The notes beneath the pieces are model-generated. The model was not told the origin of the DNA and did not search any database. It saw nothing but the letters and a program-made list of their open reading frames with translations. Shown piece after piece: positions 1 through 8,707 of a stretch of 64,000 nt of DNA. Positions within the stretch are counted from its first letter, which is position 1; the number at the start of each line of letters is the position of its first letter. This DNA comes from Glutamicibacter sp002979865 (GTDB taxonomy: Bacteria; Actinomycetota; Actinomycetes; Actinomycetales; Micrococcaceae), in NCBI RefSeq assembly GCF_050030965.1, contig NZ_CP188297.1:2666001-2730000 (forward strand), read 5' to 3'. The position numbers and the translations under genes are program-made.

Positions 1-1652
1 GCCCGGCCGGTGACATGTTCCGCCGCCCGAAGGACGTGCGTTCCTCGTTGTCCAAGGACGAGTACGCATTGTACGAGCTGATCTGGAAGCGCACCGTCGC
101 CTCGCAGATGGCCGATGCCAAGGGCTTCACCGCCACCATCAAGCTGCAGGGCACCGCCAGCGATCAGCGCGTGGCCGAGTTCTCGGCCTCCGGCACCGTA
201 ATCACCTTCCGCGGTTTCCTTTCCGCCTATGAGGAGGGCAAGGACGAACAGGCCCTGGAAGCCGCGGCAGAGAATGCCGAAGCCCGCCTGCCGCAGCTGG
301 CTGTGGGCCAGCAGCTGGCCGGCGATGAGCTGACCGCTCTAGGCCACGAAACCTCCCCGCCGGCTCGTTACACCGAAGCTTCGATCGTGGCCGAGCTGGA
401 AAAGCGCGAGATCGGCCGCCCGTCGACCTACGCGCCAACCATCTCCACGATCATGGACCGCGGCTATGTCACCAAGCGAGGCGGCGCCCTGGTGCCGAGC
501 TGGATCGCCTTCTCGGTGATCCGCTTGCTCGAAGAGCACTTCGCGAAGTACGTGGACTACGATTTCACCGCCCGCCTGGAAGATGATCTCGATGAGATCG
601 CCAAGGGCCATCGTGCCCGCACCGACTGGCTGAACCTGTTCTACTTCGGCAAGGGCGCGGAGACCGAATCCGAAGGCTTGAAGCATGTGGTCGATAACCT
701 CGGCGACATCGACGCCCGTGCGATCAACTCGATCAAGGTCACCGACGACATCACCTTGCGTGTGGGCAAGTTCGGCCCGTACCTGGAACGTGCCATCCCG
801 GAAGGCGCCGAGGAAGGCACCGAGCCGCAGCGCGCCAACGTGCCTGAGGATCTGGCCCCGGATGAGCTGACTGCCGAAAAGGCAGAGGAGCTCTTTGCCA
901 ACTCGCAGGTCTCCGAAATGCACTTGGGCATTGATCCGGAAACCGGTCGCCAGATCGTAGCCAAGGATGGCCGCTACGGCGCCTACGTCACCGAGATCAT
1001 CCCGGAGCCAACCGAAGAGGAATTGGCGGCCCAGCCGGTCGAGTACTACAAGAATGGCAAGCCGAAGCCGCCGAAGAAGCCAACCAAGGTCAAGCCGCGC
1101 ACCGCGTCGCTGTTCAAGTCCATGACTGTCGAATCAGTGACCTTGGAAGATGCCCTGAAGCTGATGAGCCTGCCTCGTGTACTGGGTGCTGACGCTGACG
1201 GCGAAGAGATCACCGTGCAGAACGGCCGCTTCGGTCCGTACCTGAAGAAGGGCAGCGATTCGCGCTCGATCGAGAGCGAAGAGCAGATCTTCACGATCAC
1301 CTTGGACGAAGCGCTGGCGATCTACGCGCAGCCGAAGCAGCGTGGCCGTCGTGCCGCGGTACCGCCATTGGCCGAGTTCGGAGTGGACCCGACCAGCGAG
1401 AAGAACATCGTGGTCAAGGATGGCCGCTTCGGTCCATACATCACCGACGGCGTCACCAACATCACCGTTCCGCGCACTACCTCCCTGGAGGAACTGACAC
1501 GCGAGCAGGCTATCGAGCTGCTGGCCGACAAACGTGCCCGCGGACCGGTGAAGCGCACGGCAAAGAAGGCGCCGGCCAAGAAGCCAGCAGCCAAGAAGAC
1601 CCCGGCGAAGAAGGCTACGGCCAAGAAGACGACCGCGAAAAAGACTGACTAG
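1..1652 (+). CDS. topA: DNA topoisomerase I, C-terminal part (5' truncated by window edge)
   Basis: Type IA topoisomerase that relaxes negatively supercoiled DNA. The reading frame is open from the window edge, so the Toprim domain and the catalytic tyrosine region lie outside. The visible part carries the conserved PARYTEASIVAELE...GRPSTY stretch of the central domain (about residue 116 counted from the Met at base 15). It continues into a run of C-terminal topoisomerase repeats recognisable by GKFGPYL, GRYGAYV, GRFGPYL and GRFGPYI. The last 30 residues are almost only Lys, Ala, Pro and Thr (AKKAPAKK-type units), a basic tail common in actinobacterial TopA that probably binds DNA. It ends 32 bases before the next gene. 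Identity is secure; only completeness is limited. Confidence 0.97.
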   Translation, partial: PAGDMFRRPKDVRSSLSKDEYALYELIWKRTVASQMADAKGFTATIKLQGTASDQRVAEFSASGTVITFRGFLSAYEEGKDEQALEAAAENAEARLPQLAVGQQLAGDELTALGHETSPPARYTEASIVAELEKREIGRPSTYAPTISTIMDRGYVTKRGGALVPSWIAFSVIRLLEEHFAKYVDYDFTARLEDDLDEIAKGHRARTDWLNLFYFGKGAETESEGLKHVVDNLGDIDARAINSIKVTDDITLRVGKFGPYLERAIPEGAEEGTEPQRANVPEDLAPDELTAEKAEELFANSQVSEMHLGIDPETGRQIVAKDGRYGAYVTEIIPEPTEEELAAQPVEYYKNGKPKPPKKPTKVKPRTASLFKSMTVESVTLEDALKLMSLPRVLGADADGEEITVQNGRFGPYLKKGSDSRSIESEEQIFTITLDEALAIYAQPKQRGRRAAVPPLAEFGVDPTSEKNIVVKDGRFGPYITDGVTNITVPRTTSLEELTREQAIELLADKRARGPVKRTAKKAPAKKPAAKKTPAKKATAKKTTAKKTD

Positions 1653-1684
1653 TCTTTCTTGCCAGGCCTAACGAGGAGCGCACC

Positions 1685-2704
1685 ATGAGACTCGGTGTAT
1701 TGGATATCGGTTCGAATACCGTTCACCTGTTGCTCGTCGATGCATATCCGGGAGCCCGCCCGGTTCCCTATGCCTCGCACAAGCGACCCTTGTCCTTGGT
1801 GCGCTACCTCAATGAGTATGGCGCCATAACTGAAGAGGGCCAGCGCGAGCTGATCTCCTTCATCAAGGAAGCCGCCAAGTTCGCCGAAAACCACCAGGTT
1901 GAGGACTTCATGGCTTTCTGCACTTCAGCGATACGCGAATCCTCCAACGGTGCTGCCGTCCTGGAACGCGTCGAAGTCGAGACGGGCGTGAGCTTGATGG
2001 AACTGACCGGCGAAGAAGAAGCCGGCATGACCTTCTACTCCGTACGCCGTTGGTTTGGCTGGTCTTCGGAATCCATCCTGAACCTGGATATGGGCGGAGG
2101 CTCGCTGGAGCTGGCCTTGGGCGTTGACGAGTTCCCGCAAACAGCCTTCTCCGTGCCCCTGGGCGCCGGCCGTCTGACCCGCGAATGGCTTCCTAACGAC
2201 CTGCCGTCCATTAAGGAAGTCAAGGAACTGCGTACGTACGTGCGCGACGTTCTCACGGACCCGACTACCGAGCTGCGCCAGTATGGCAAGCCCACCTTGG
2301 CCACCGCTACTTCCAAGACTTTCCGCTCGCTGGCTCGCATCACCGGAGCCGCGCCGAGCACGGAAGGCCCCTATGTTAAGCGCGTGCTCAATCGTGACGC
2401 ATTGAAATTGTGGACCAACCGATTGACCGCGATGAGCTGGGCTGAACGGGCAGAACTGCCCGGTGTCTCGGAGATTCGCGCCCCGCAACTGCTTGCCGGG
2501 GCGATTGTCGCTCACGAAGCGATGAATGCCTTGAAACTGAAATCTGTGCGGATTTGCCCTTGGGCGATTCGTGAAGGCTTGATGCTGCGACGTTTTGATC
2601 ACGTGATGTTTGACTCTGCGACACCGCTCAGTAGTAGCGTTGGAGTTGGGGAAGTAGCTCTGGATAACGAGAAGTACAAATTTCTCGCCAAACCCAGCAG
2701 CTAA
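1685..2704 (+). CDS. ppx: Ppx/GppA-family exopolyphosphatase
   Basis: Member of the ASKHA-fold Ppx/GppA family, which hydrolyses inorganic polyphosphate or pppGpp in the cytoplasm. The N-terminus MRLGVLDIGSNTVHLLLVD is the family phosphate-binding loop. A second glycine-rich loop (LNLDMGGGSLELALG, near residue 138) completes the ATPase-like active site. The length of 339 residues fits the short two-domain actinobacterial form lacking the HD extension. The ATG is preceded by a gaggag Shine-Dalgarno element. It lies just downstream of topA and heads a run toward the isomerase and proC, the same order as ppx to proC in mycobacteria. The sequence alone does not show which substrate, polyP or pppGpp, is preferred. 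Confidence 0.92.
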   Translation: MRLGVLDIGSNTVHLLLVDAYPGARPVPYASHKRPLSLVRYLNEYGAITEEGQRELISFIKEAAKFAENHQVEDFMAFCTSAIRESSNGAAVLERVEVETGVSLMELTGEEEAGMTFYSVRRWFGWSSESILNLDMGGGSLELALGVDEFPQTAFSVPLGAGRLTREWLPNDLPSIKEVKELRTYVRDVLTDPTTELRQYGKPTLATATSKTFRSLARITGAAPSTEGPYVKRVLNRDALKLWTNRLTAMSWAERAELPGVSEIRAPQLLAGAIVAHEAMNALKLKSVRICPWAIREGLMLRRFDHVMFDSATPLSSSVGVGEVALDNEKYKFLAKPSS

Positions 2705-2758
2705 CCTTCTTGGCTAAGCGGTGCCCGCACAGTGGACACGGTAACAGGAGGCAAGAGC

Positions 2759-3583
2759 ATGGAAGACCAGAAGAGCACAATGAAGGTGCCAGTCACCCTC
2801 TCTAGCGCGTCAGTTTATCCGCTGACCGTCCATGACGCCTTCGCGATGGCCAAGGACGTGGGATACGACGGGCTGGAAGTGCTGATTACCGGCAACGCAG
2901 CCAGCCAATCTGCGACCGCGCTCAAAGCCTTGATGGACAAGTACCAACTGCCGATCATGGCCATCCACGCACCGACACTGCTGCTCACCCAGCAGGTGTG
3001 GGGCTCTGCTTGGGCCAAGATCGAACGTTCGGTCATCCTGGCCCAAGCGGTCGGCGCAAATGTGGTTGTCGCCCATCCGCCATTCAGGTGGCAGGGCGCC
3101 TACGCCGAAGAATTCGCCGAAGGCGTGCAGCGATTGGTTGAGACCACGGGGATGAAAATCGCCGTGGAAAACATGTACCCATGGCGTGCCCGGGGCCGTG
3201 AAGCGAAAATGTACCTTCCGCACTGGAACCCAGTCCCGCAGCACTACCAGCATGTGACCTGGGATTTCTCCCATGCGGCGATTGCCAATATGGATTCGCG
3301 CCAAGCCGTCGAGGACCTGGGCCAGCGACTGGCGCACGTTCATCTGTGCGATGGTTTGGATAACGGCAAAGACGAGCACCTTGTGCCAGGCCTGGGCACC
3401 CAACCGGTGGCCGAAACGCTGCAATATCTGCGTGATGCCAATTGGAGCGGAACCGTAGCGGTCGAGGTCTCCACACGCAAAGCTCGCAACACCGGGCAAA
3501 AAGAAGAATGGCTGGGAAAGACCCTAGAATTTGCCCGCCAGCACTTAACAGTCGGCAGCGACCCCAAGCCAATGACACAATAG
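2759..3583 (+). CDS. Sugar phosphate isomerase/epimerase (xylose-isomerase-like TIM barrel)
   Basis: A 274-residue protein of the AP-endonuclease-2/xylose isomerase-like TIM-barrel superfamily. Barrel strands ending in likely metal ligands are visible: AIHAPT, VVAHPP, KIAVENMYPW, VTWDFSHA, HVHLCDG and VAVEVST. The substrate is unknown; relatives act on sugars, inositol derivatives or hydroxypyruvate. I chose the ATG at 2759 because caggagg (2745-2751) sits at ideal distance, although an in-frame GTG lies upstream at 2732. It ends four bases before proC, so both are probably cotranscribed. The homologous gene sits between ppx and proC in mycobacteria, so the association is old, but it gives no clear reaction. 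Confidence 0.85.
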   Translation: MEDQKSTMKVPVTLSSASVYPLTVHDAFAMAKDVGYDGLEVLITGNAASQSATALKALMDKYQLPIMAIHAPTLLLTQQVWGSAWAKIERSVILAQAVGANVVVAHPPFRWQGAYAEEFAEGVQRLVETTGMKIAVENMYPWRARGREAKMYLPHWNPVPQHYQHVTWDFSHAAIANMDSRQAVEDLGQRLAHVHLCDGLDNGKDEHLVPGLGTQPVAETLQYLRDANWSGTVAVEVSTRKARNTGQKEEWLGKTLEFARQHLTVGSDPKPMTQ

Positions 3584-3587
3584 CCAT

Positions 3588-4430
3588 ATGAGTGAAGCAA
3601 CAAAGAATCTGTCCCTGTCCTTCCTCGGCGCCGGCTCCATGAACGGCGCCATCCTGCGTGGCATCATCGCCTCGGGCCATGACCCGCAGCTCATCACCGC
3701 TACCGTGCGAAGCGATAACCGCGTAGCGGAACTGCGCGAATTGGGCATCAACGTCTTGGTCAGCGAGGAAGATCCCGAAGCCAACCGCCGGGCTGCCGCC
3801 AGCGCAGACATTATCTTCCTGGGCGTGAAGCCGGTAGGCATCACCGAACTGTGCGAGGAGATTTCCGGATCGCTGGACGCGCAGAAGGTCGTTGTTTCCG
3901 TAGCCGCCGCTATCACCCTGAGCAGCATGCAGTCTCATCTGCCAGCTGGCCAGCCGGTCATCCGTTCCATGCCGAACACCCCTTTGATGGTCGGTGCCGG
4001 CGTGGTGGGAATCAGCCCGGCGGCAAGCGTGAGCGACGAGCAGACCAAGTTGGTCACCGATCTGCTCTCCGGATCCGGCGACGTGCACGTCATCGACGAA
4101 GAGCAGCAAAATGCGCTCTCGGCAATTTCCGGGTCCGGTCCGGCCTATGCTTTCTACCTGGCTGAGGCCATGGCCAATGCCGGTGTGGCCATGGGCTTGG
4201 ATGAAGAGCTTTCAATCGCGCTGGCACGTGCCACTGTGGCCGGTGCCGGCAAGATGCTCTCGAACCCTGACGCGGATCCCGCGACCCTGCGCAAGGCAGT
4301 AACCAGCCCGAAGGGCACCACCGAGCAGGCTATCGCCACCTTCGATGAGCAGGGAATTCCAAAGATTATTGCTGCGGGCACGCAAGCGGCAGCCGCCCGT
4401 GCAGCGCAGCTGAGTGAAGAGCTCGGCTAG
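3588..4430 (+). CDS. proC: Pyrroline-5-carboxylate reductase
   Basis: Catalyses the last step of proline synthesis, NAD(P)H-dependent reduction of pyrroline-5-carboxylate. The N-terminus contains the Rossmann motif FLGAGSMNGAI (residues about 11-21). The C-terminal dimerisation domain carries the ProC signature SGSGPAYAFYLAEAM followed by the VTSPKGTTEQAI segment. The 280-residue length is normal for the family. It starts four bases after the isomerase stop, so it is probably translationally linked. It ends at a 48-base perfect palindrome that separates it from the convergent trkA gene. Identity is very safe. Confidence 0.97.
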   Translation: MSEATKNLSLSFLGAGSMNGAILRGIIASGHDPQLITATVRSDNRVAELRELGINVLVSEEDPEANRRAAASADIIFLGVKPVGITELCEEISGSLDAQKVVVSVAAAITLSSMQSHLPAGQPVIRSMPNTPLMVGAGVVGISPAASVSDEQTKLVTDLLSGSGDVHVIDEEQQNALSAISGSGPAYAFYLAEAMANAGVAMGLDEELSIALARATVAGAGKMLSNPDADPATLRKAVTSPKGTTEQAIATFDEQGIPKIIAAGTQAAAARAAQLSEELG

Positions 4431-4442
4431 GAACGAGCATTC

Positions 4443-4490
4443 AATACGGCGGTGGCCGGCAACCAATTGGTTGCCGGCCACCGCCGTATT
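4443..4490. terminator. 48-base perfect palindrome, likely bidirectional terminator
   Basis: Arms of 24 bases (4443-4466 and 4467-4490, left arm starting aatacggcggtggccggc) are exactly complementary with no spacer; the centre is ccaattgg. It lies between the convergent ends of proC and trkA. The outer aata/tatt pairs give only a very short T stretch on either strand. A cruciform or long hairpin acting as a two-way terminator is the simplest reading. Confidence 0.8.
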
Positions 4491-4505
4491 CCCGATCCTC
4501 GTGCC

Positions 4506-5177
4506 CTACGGGCGTGCTGCGAAACGCTCGAGCAGGTCCACGTGCCCCGAGACGATCAGGACATCTCGGCGAGTCACCATGGTATCCGGCATGGCGTAGG
4601 TGAAATCCTCGCCCGGGGACTTCACACCAACGATCGTCACCCCGTACTTGGAGCGGACTTGGGACTGGGCCAAGGTGAAGCCCTGGGTCTCCTTCGGAGG
4701 GTACATCTTCACGATGGCGAAGCCGTCATCGAATTCAATGAAGTCGAGCATGCGGCCACCGACCAGGTGCGCGGCACGCACACCGGCATCGGCTTCCGGG
4801 TAGATGACGTGGTTGGCACCAATGCGGGTAAGAATCTTGCCATGGGAGGGCGTAATGGCCTTGACCCACAGATGCTCAATGCCCAGATCCACCAGGTTCA
4901 CGGTGATCAGCACGGATGATTCGATGGAGGTACCCACGCCCACGACGGCCGAGGAGAATTCCTGGGCGCCGAGCTGGCGCAGGGCGTCAATATTGGTCGC
5001 GTCGGCCGCGACCACGTGGGTCAAGGTGCTGGCCCACTGCTGAACGAGCTCCGGGCTGCGCTCAATGGCCAGCACTTCGCGCCCCTGCTTGACCAGCGTT
5101 TCAGCGACAGATGCACCGAAGCGGCCCAGGCCGATAACCAGCACCGGGGCATTGTGGTCTATGTTCTTGTCAGCCAA
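4506..5177 (-). CDS. trkA: TrkA/KtrA-family potassium channel regulatory subunit (RCK)
   Basis: Cytoplasmic gating ring subunit of a Trk/Ktr potassium uptake system. An RCK N domain (residues about 11-135) opens with the nucleotide-binding VLVIGLGRFGASVAETL motif, with the acidic LAIER strand end and VVAADATN following. An RCK C (TrkA_C) domain occupies about residues 140-223. The single-RCK length of 223 residues matches KtrA/TrkA of Gram-positive bacteria rather than the duplicated E. coli form. Its start overlaps the end of trkH by eight bases, so both subunits come from one transcript. The most likely ligand is a nucleotide (ATP/ADP or NAD), which is family knowledge. Confidence 0.93.
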   Translation of the reverse strand: MADKNIDHNAPVLVIGLGRFGASVAETLVKQGREVLAIERSPELVQQWASTLTHVVAADATNIDALRQLGAQEFSSAVVGVGTSIESSVLITVNLVDLGIEHLWVKAITPSHGKILTRIGANHVIYPEADAGVRAAHLVGGRMLDFIEFDDGFAIVKMYPPKETQGFTLAQSQVRSKYGVTIVGVKSPGEDFTYAMPDTMVTRRDVLIVSGHVDLLERFAARP

Positions 5178-6603
5178 TGAGCGGCCTTTCTTCTGGGAGT
5201 CTGAACAGCGTATTGCGGTGGCGCATGGTCAACGCGCTGGCGAGCGTAATACTGCCGATGCGTCCGGCAAACATCAACGCGCTGAGCACATACTTGCCGG
5301 CCGGAGGCACTTCTTGCGAAACCCCGCTACTCAGGCCCACGGTAGCAAAGGCCGAGATCGACTCGAACAGGGCTCGCGAGAAGCCCACCGATTCGTCGAT
5401 GGTCACGAGTGCGCCGGTAGCGACCATCACCAGCGAAGCACCCATGGCGACCACGGAGATGGCCACGCGCATGGTGCCTTGCGGAATCTGCCGGCCAAAG
5501 GCCTTCGCGTCAGTATCGCCACGGACCTCGGCCAAGATCGCCAAGAACATCACGGCAATGGTGGTGACCTTGATGCCGCCAGCAGTAGAAGCTGAACCGC
5601 CACCGGCGAACATCAATGCGTCGGTCAACAAGATGGTCACCTGGTGGATGTCGTTCTGATCCACCAGGTTGAAGCCGCCAGAACGGGTCATGGTGGAGGC
5701 GAAGAAGCCATGAATGAGCTTGTCGCTGATGGATAAGCCACCGATGGTCTTGGGATTGGCCCATTCGAAAATCAGCCACAGGAAGGATCCGGCAAAGAGC
5801 AGGATGGTGGTGGTGAGCATGGTCAGCTTGGTGTGCAGGTTCCACTTCTTCATATTGAACTTGTGCGCCAGCAGCACCATGATCACCGGGAAACCCAAGG
5901 AACCGGTGAACACGCCGGCCATCAATGGGCCCAGGATCCACAGGTCGGTTTCGTAGGGAACCAATCCGTCGGAGTGCGGGGTGAAGCCTGCATTGTTGAA
6001 AGCCGAGACGGCATAGAAGATTCCATGCCAGATGGCGGACAGGACGCTTTCACCCAGAATGTAGAAGCGCGGGATCAGAAAGAGCGCGATGACCGCCTGC
6101 AGGCTGATCGCTGTGAGGATCACGATGCGCAGCAATGAGCTTACTTCACCCAGCGCTGAGGCTCCAGAACTGTTCATCGAATTCTGCGCCATCAGCTTGG
6201 CTCGCACGCCCAGCTTGCGGGATACCGCCAGGGACATGATGGAGGCCAGGGTCAAAATGCCCAGGCCGCCCATGAACGTTGCGACCAGCATGATCAGCTG
6301 ACCGGCGAATGACCAGTGCACAGCGGTGGAGACGGTCGTTAGGCCAGTAACGCAAACTGCCGACACAGCGGTGAATAATGCGTCATGCAGCGCGGTGGCT
6401 TCCCCTGTGGCCGAGGAAAACGGCGCCGCGAGCAGGGAGGTGAACAACGTGATAGCCAGCAAGAAGGCGCCAAGAGTCAAGCGCGCGGGGGAGCGCACGG
6501 TGAAGTCCGCAACTGCGATGCGAACGGTCAGCCATTTCTTGCGTCGCTGTTCGCGCATTTCAGCTGCCCGGGCGCTGGGGCCCGATGCACTGGCTGTGCT
6601 CAT
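5170..6603 (-). CDS. trkH: TrkH/KtrB-family potassium uptake membrane protein
   Basis: Integral membrane pore subunit for K+ (possibly K+/Na+) uptake, 477 residues, with a basic N-terminal cytosolic segment and many hydrophobic segments arranged as four M1-P-M2 repeats. Filter-like loops are visible: SAVCVTGLTTVS, AFNNAGFTPHSDG, TRSGGFNLVD and FATVGLSSGVS, each with the conserved glycine expected in this superfamily. It is the first gene of a two-gene unit with trkA, which overlaps by eight bases. Its promoter must lie in the 172-base gap shared with the divergent acuC gene. Homology is strong; the ion preference is inferred from the family. Confidence 0.94.
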   Translation of the reverse strand: MSTASASGPSARAAEMREQRRKKWLTVRIAVADFTVRSPARLTLGAFLLAITLFTSLLAAPFSSATGEATALHDALFTAVSAVCVTGLTTVSTAVHWSFAGQLIMLVATFMGGLGILTLASIMSLAVSRKLGVRAKLMAQNSMNSSGASALGEVSSLLRIVILTAISLQAVIALFLIPRFYILGESVLSAIWHGIFYAVSAFNNAGFTPHSDGLVPYETDLWILGPLMAGVFTGSLGFPVIMVLLAHKFNMKKWNLHTKLTMLTTTILLFAGSFLWLIFEWANPKTIGGLSISDKLIHGFFASTMTRSGGFNLVDQNDIHQVTILLTDALMFAGGGSASTAGGIKVTTIAVMFLAILAEVRGDTDAKAFGRQIPQGTMRVAISVVAMGASLVMVATGALVTIDESVGFSRALFESISAFATVGLSSGVSQEVPPAGKYVLSALMFAGRIGSITLASALTMRHRNTLFRLPEERPLIG

Positions 6604-6733
6604 TTATTACTCGCCGTTTCCTGGGGAACAGTTCTTTGCCATGAGGATTTGAAGTCCTTCTAGTAATTTACGCGTTTCCACCGCTAAACGCTTGTGTTGC
6701 CCGGCTAAAGACCCGACAAGCCGCGCAAACTGC

Positions 6734-6745
6734 CATGAATTCATG
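6734..6745. promoter_or_regulatory. CATGAATTCATG palindrome between divergent trkH and acuC
   Basis: A perfect 12-base palindrome in the 172-base divergent intergenic region, about 20 bases upstream of the putative acuC -10 hexamer. It could be an operator or merely chance. No regulator is identifiable from the motif. Confidence 0.25.
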
Positions 6746-6763
6746 AGTTGGGTCACTATCGGG

Positions 6764-6769
6764 TAGCCT
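6764..6769 (+). promoter_or_regulatory. -10 hexamer TAGCCT for a leaderless acuC transcript
   Basis: TAGCCT fits the actinobacterial TANNNT -10 element and is followed after six bases by the GTG start of acuC. No Shine-Dalgarno sequence is present. This spacing predicts transcription starting at or next to the start codon. Confidence 0.45.
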
Positions 6770-6775
6770 GAAATC

Positions 6776-7978
6776 GTGTTAGATCCGCAGCATGCCCCAC
6801 GGCCCACCATGGTGATGTGGGATGAAGAGTATCTGAAGTACAAATTCAGCGACTGGCATCCCATGCACCCTTCACGGCTAGAACTGACCTATCGACTCAG
6901 CGATGAGCTGGATATCTTCGATGCGCCGAACGTCACGATACAGGCTCCGGATATTGCCGACGATGCGGTCATCGGCTCCGTCCATGACCAGAGCTATATC
7001 GATCAGGTGCGGCGGGTGAGCCAGGATCCAACACTCGTTGCCGAAGAATTCGGCTTGGGCACCGAAGACGACCCGGTATTCGCCGGGATGCATGAAGCCG
7101 CCGGGCGCATTGTTGGCGGTTCGGTAGCAGCGGCCCAAGCCATCATGGACCAAGAGGTGGTCCGTGCGGTGAACTTCGCCGGCGGCATGCACCACGCCGC
7201 GAAAAGCAAGGCCAGCGGTTTCTGCATCTACAATGACGCTGCTGCCGCGATCCATCGCATGCTGGAACAGGGTGCCCAACGCGTGGTCTACATCGATGTG
7301 GACGCGCATCACGGGGATGGCACCGAGTCGATCTTCTGGGATGACGAACGCGTGCTGACCATTTCCATCCATGAATCCGGGCTGTCACTGTTCCCCGGTA
7401 CGGGATTCGCCAATGAAATTGGCGGCAAGAACGCCGAAGGCAGCGCAGTAAATGTTGCTCTGCCGGCAATGACCGGGGACTCCGGGTGGATGCGTGCCTT
7501 CCATGCGATCGTTCCGCAGCTGGTACGCGCCTTCAAGCCCGAAATCATCGTCTCCCAGCACGGTTGCGATGCGCACCGTGATGATGACATGACCAACTTG
7601 AAGCTGTCTGTTGATGCGCAACGCCAGGCGGCCCTGGACATATCCCAGTTGGCAGATGAGCTGTGCGAAGGCCGGTGGCTGGCTACCGGAGGCGGGGGAT
7701 ACAACGTCACCGCCGTCGTGCCGCGTACCTGGACCCATCTGACGGCGATTGTTGCCGGCAAGCCGGTGCCGTTGCGTACCTATGTTCCCGAGACCTTCCG
7801 CCGCTACGTTCTGGAAAGGTACGGCCGTGCCATGCCTTACCTCATGGGCGATGACGCCCAGCTGTGGTGGCGCAATTGGGAAGTCGGCTATGATCCGGCC
7901 GATCCGGTAGACCGAACCATCATTGCTACACGCAAGGAGATATTCCCGCTTTTCGGGCTCGATCCATGGTTCGACTAG
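6776..7978 (+). CDS. acuC: AcuC-like histone deacetylase-family protein
   Basis: Class I HDAC-fold zinc amidohydrolase of 400 residues. Family knowledge links AcuC to deacetylation of acetyl-CoA synthetase. Active-site features are visible in order: GGMHHAAKSKASGFCIYND (tandem His), VVYIDVDAHHGDGT (zinc Asp and His), ISQHG-type segment VSQHGCDAHRDD, and the GGGGYN loop. The GTG start is chosen because it fits a leaderless promoter and because the segment before the conserved WDE...Y motif has family length; an ATG at 6809 is a possible alternative. It stands alone, divergent from trkH. If the AcuC role holds, it would affect the acetyl-CoA economy that the paa and acetate genes elsewhere in the window also feed. 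Confidence 0.88.
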   Translation: MLDPQHAPRPTMVMWDEEYLKYKFSDWHPMHPSRLELTYRLSDELDIFDAPNVTIQAPDIADDAVIGSVHDQSYIDQVRRVSQDPTLVAEEFGLGTEDDPVFAGMHEAAGRIVGGSVAAAQAIMDQEVVRAVNFAGGMHHAAKSKASGFCIYNDAAAAIHRMLEQGAQRVVYIDVDAHHGDGTESIFWDDERVLTISIHESGLSLFPGTGFANEIGGKNAEGSAVNVALPAMTGDSGWMRAFHAIVPQLVRAFKPEIIVSQHGCDAHRDDDMTNLKLSVDAQRQAALDISQLADELCEGRWLATGGGGYNVTAVVPRTWTHLTAIVAGKPVPLRTYVPETFRRYVLERYGRAMPYLMGDDAQLWWRNWEVGYDPADPVDRTIIATRKEIFPLFGLDPWFD

Positions 7979-8066
7979 CCTCGCATGGCTGCGGCCAACG
8001 GAGACAGAGGCGAGACCTCACAGCATTTTAGGCATGGAAATCGATTGCCAACCGTTCATATGCCGT

Positions 8067-8072
8067 TAGGGT
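8067..8072 (+). promoter_or_regulatory. -10-like TAGGGT upstream of the ArsR-family gene
   Basis: TAGGGT is followed after seven bases by an in-frame GTG at 8080, which would make a leaderless start there. The ATG at 8074 would then lie upstream of the transcription start. No Shine-Dalgarno element is present for either start. Confidence 0.35.
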
Positions 8073-8073
8073 T

Positions 8074-8517
8074 ATGTGTGTGGCAATTGATGAAGTGTTT
8101 TCGGCGTTGGCTGAACCAACCCGACGAAAGATAATAGAAGCGCTCAAGAACGAGCCGAAAGCAGTGGGCACTCTGGTCACTGAACTGGAGATCTCGCAGC
8201 CGACTGTTTCCAAGCACTTGAAGGTGCTGCGCGAAGCTGAACTCGTGAGCATGGCCGCTGCCGGGCAGCGGCGCATCTACAGCATTGATACCTCAGCGCT
8301 GGAAGATCTCGTGCGCTGGTGCGCCGATTTGGTACCTGCCCAACCGGAGGGCCAGGAGCTGGCAACCACGCAGGCCGAAGCCGAGGGGCAGCTGGCAGCG
8401 GTATCGAATCCAACGGCTCAGCAGATCGGGCGGCGCGTTGGCCAAGGCCTGGAACAAGTTACTGGACGTGCGCAAGAGTTTTTCGAGAAACTTCCGCGGT
8501 TCGGGCGTCGGCGCTAG
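8074..8517 (+). CDS. ArsR-family winged-helix transcriptional regulator
   Basis: A cytoplasmic regulator of about 147 residues. The first 80 residues form an ArsR winged helix: ALAEPTRRKIIEAL, then the recognition helix SQPTVSKHLKVLREAELV, then the wing AAAGQRRIYSI. The typical ArsR metal-binding ELCVCDL motif is absent, so this belongs to the broader non-metal ArsR-like group. The tail (residues about 85-147) is Gln/Ala/Glu-rich and ends in a basic FGRRR, unlike classical ArsR proteins. Start choice is uncertain: ATG 8074 or GTG 8080. It is a single gene between acuC and gdhA; whether it controls either neighbour cannot be told. Confidence 0.82.
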   Translation: MCVAIDEVFSALAEPTRRKIIEALKNEPKAVGTLVTELEISQPTVSKHLKVLREAELVSMAAAGQRRIYSIDTSALEDLVRWCADLVPAQPEGQELATTQAEAEGQLAAVSNPTAQQIGRRVGQGLEQVTGRAQEFFEKLPRFGRRR

Positions 8518-8589
8518 CTCTTGTCCAGTCTTCGGCGCTGCAACCGTGCAATATGGTCAATCTTTTAAGTTACGCGCGCAATCCTGTTT

Positions 8590-8595
8590 TATAAC
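8590..8595 (+). promoter_or_regulatory. Candidate -10 (TATAAC) of gdhA
   Basis: TATAAC lies in an AT-rich stretch about 110 bases upstream of the gdhA start. The -35 (TTAAGT around 8565) is weak and 19 bases away. Transcription starting near 8602 would leave a leader of about 105 bases containing the hairpin at 8611-8632. Confidence 0.3.
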
Positions 8596-8610
8596 ATGAA
8601 AATTTTGTTC

Positions 8611-8632
8611 AGAATGCCCAGCATGGCATTCT
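8611..8632 (+). promoter_or_regulatory. Inverted repeat in the gdhA leader
   Basis: Eight-base arms agaatgcc and ggcattct separated by cagcat, located 76 bases before the TTG start. It may be an operator or an RNA hairpin in the leader. It does not resemble the AmtR box known from corynebacteria. Confidence 0.4.
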
Positions 8633-8707
8633 CGTGTGCGGGGCAGTGACGCCGGCAATGAGGCCCCTTGTGCGCCTGTGCCTGCCCCAAGTGATGAGGA
8701 GAAAAAC

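Noticed and set aside
1550..1652. Repetitive DNA at the topA end as a separate repeat element
   Set aside because: It simply encodes the Lys/Ala-rich TopA tail.
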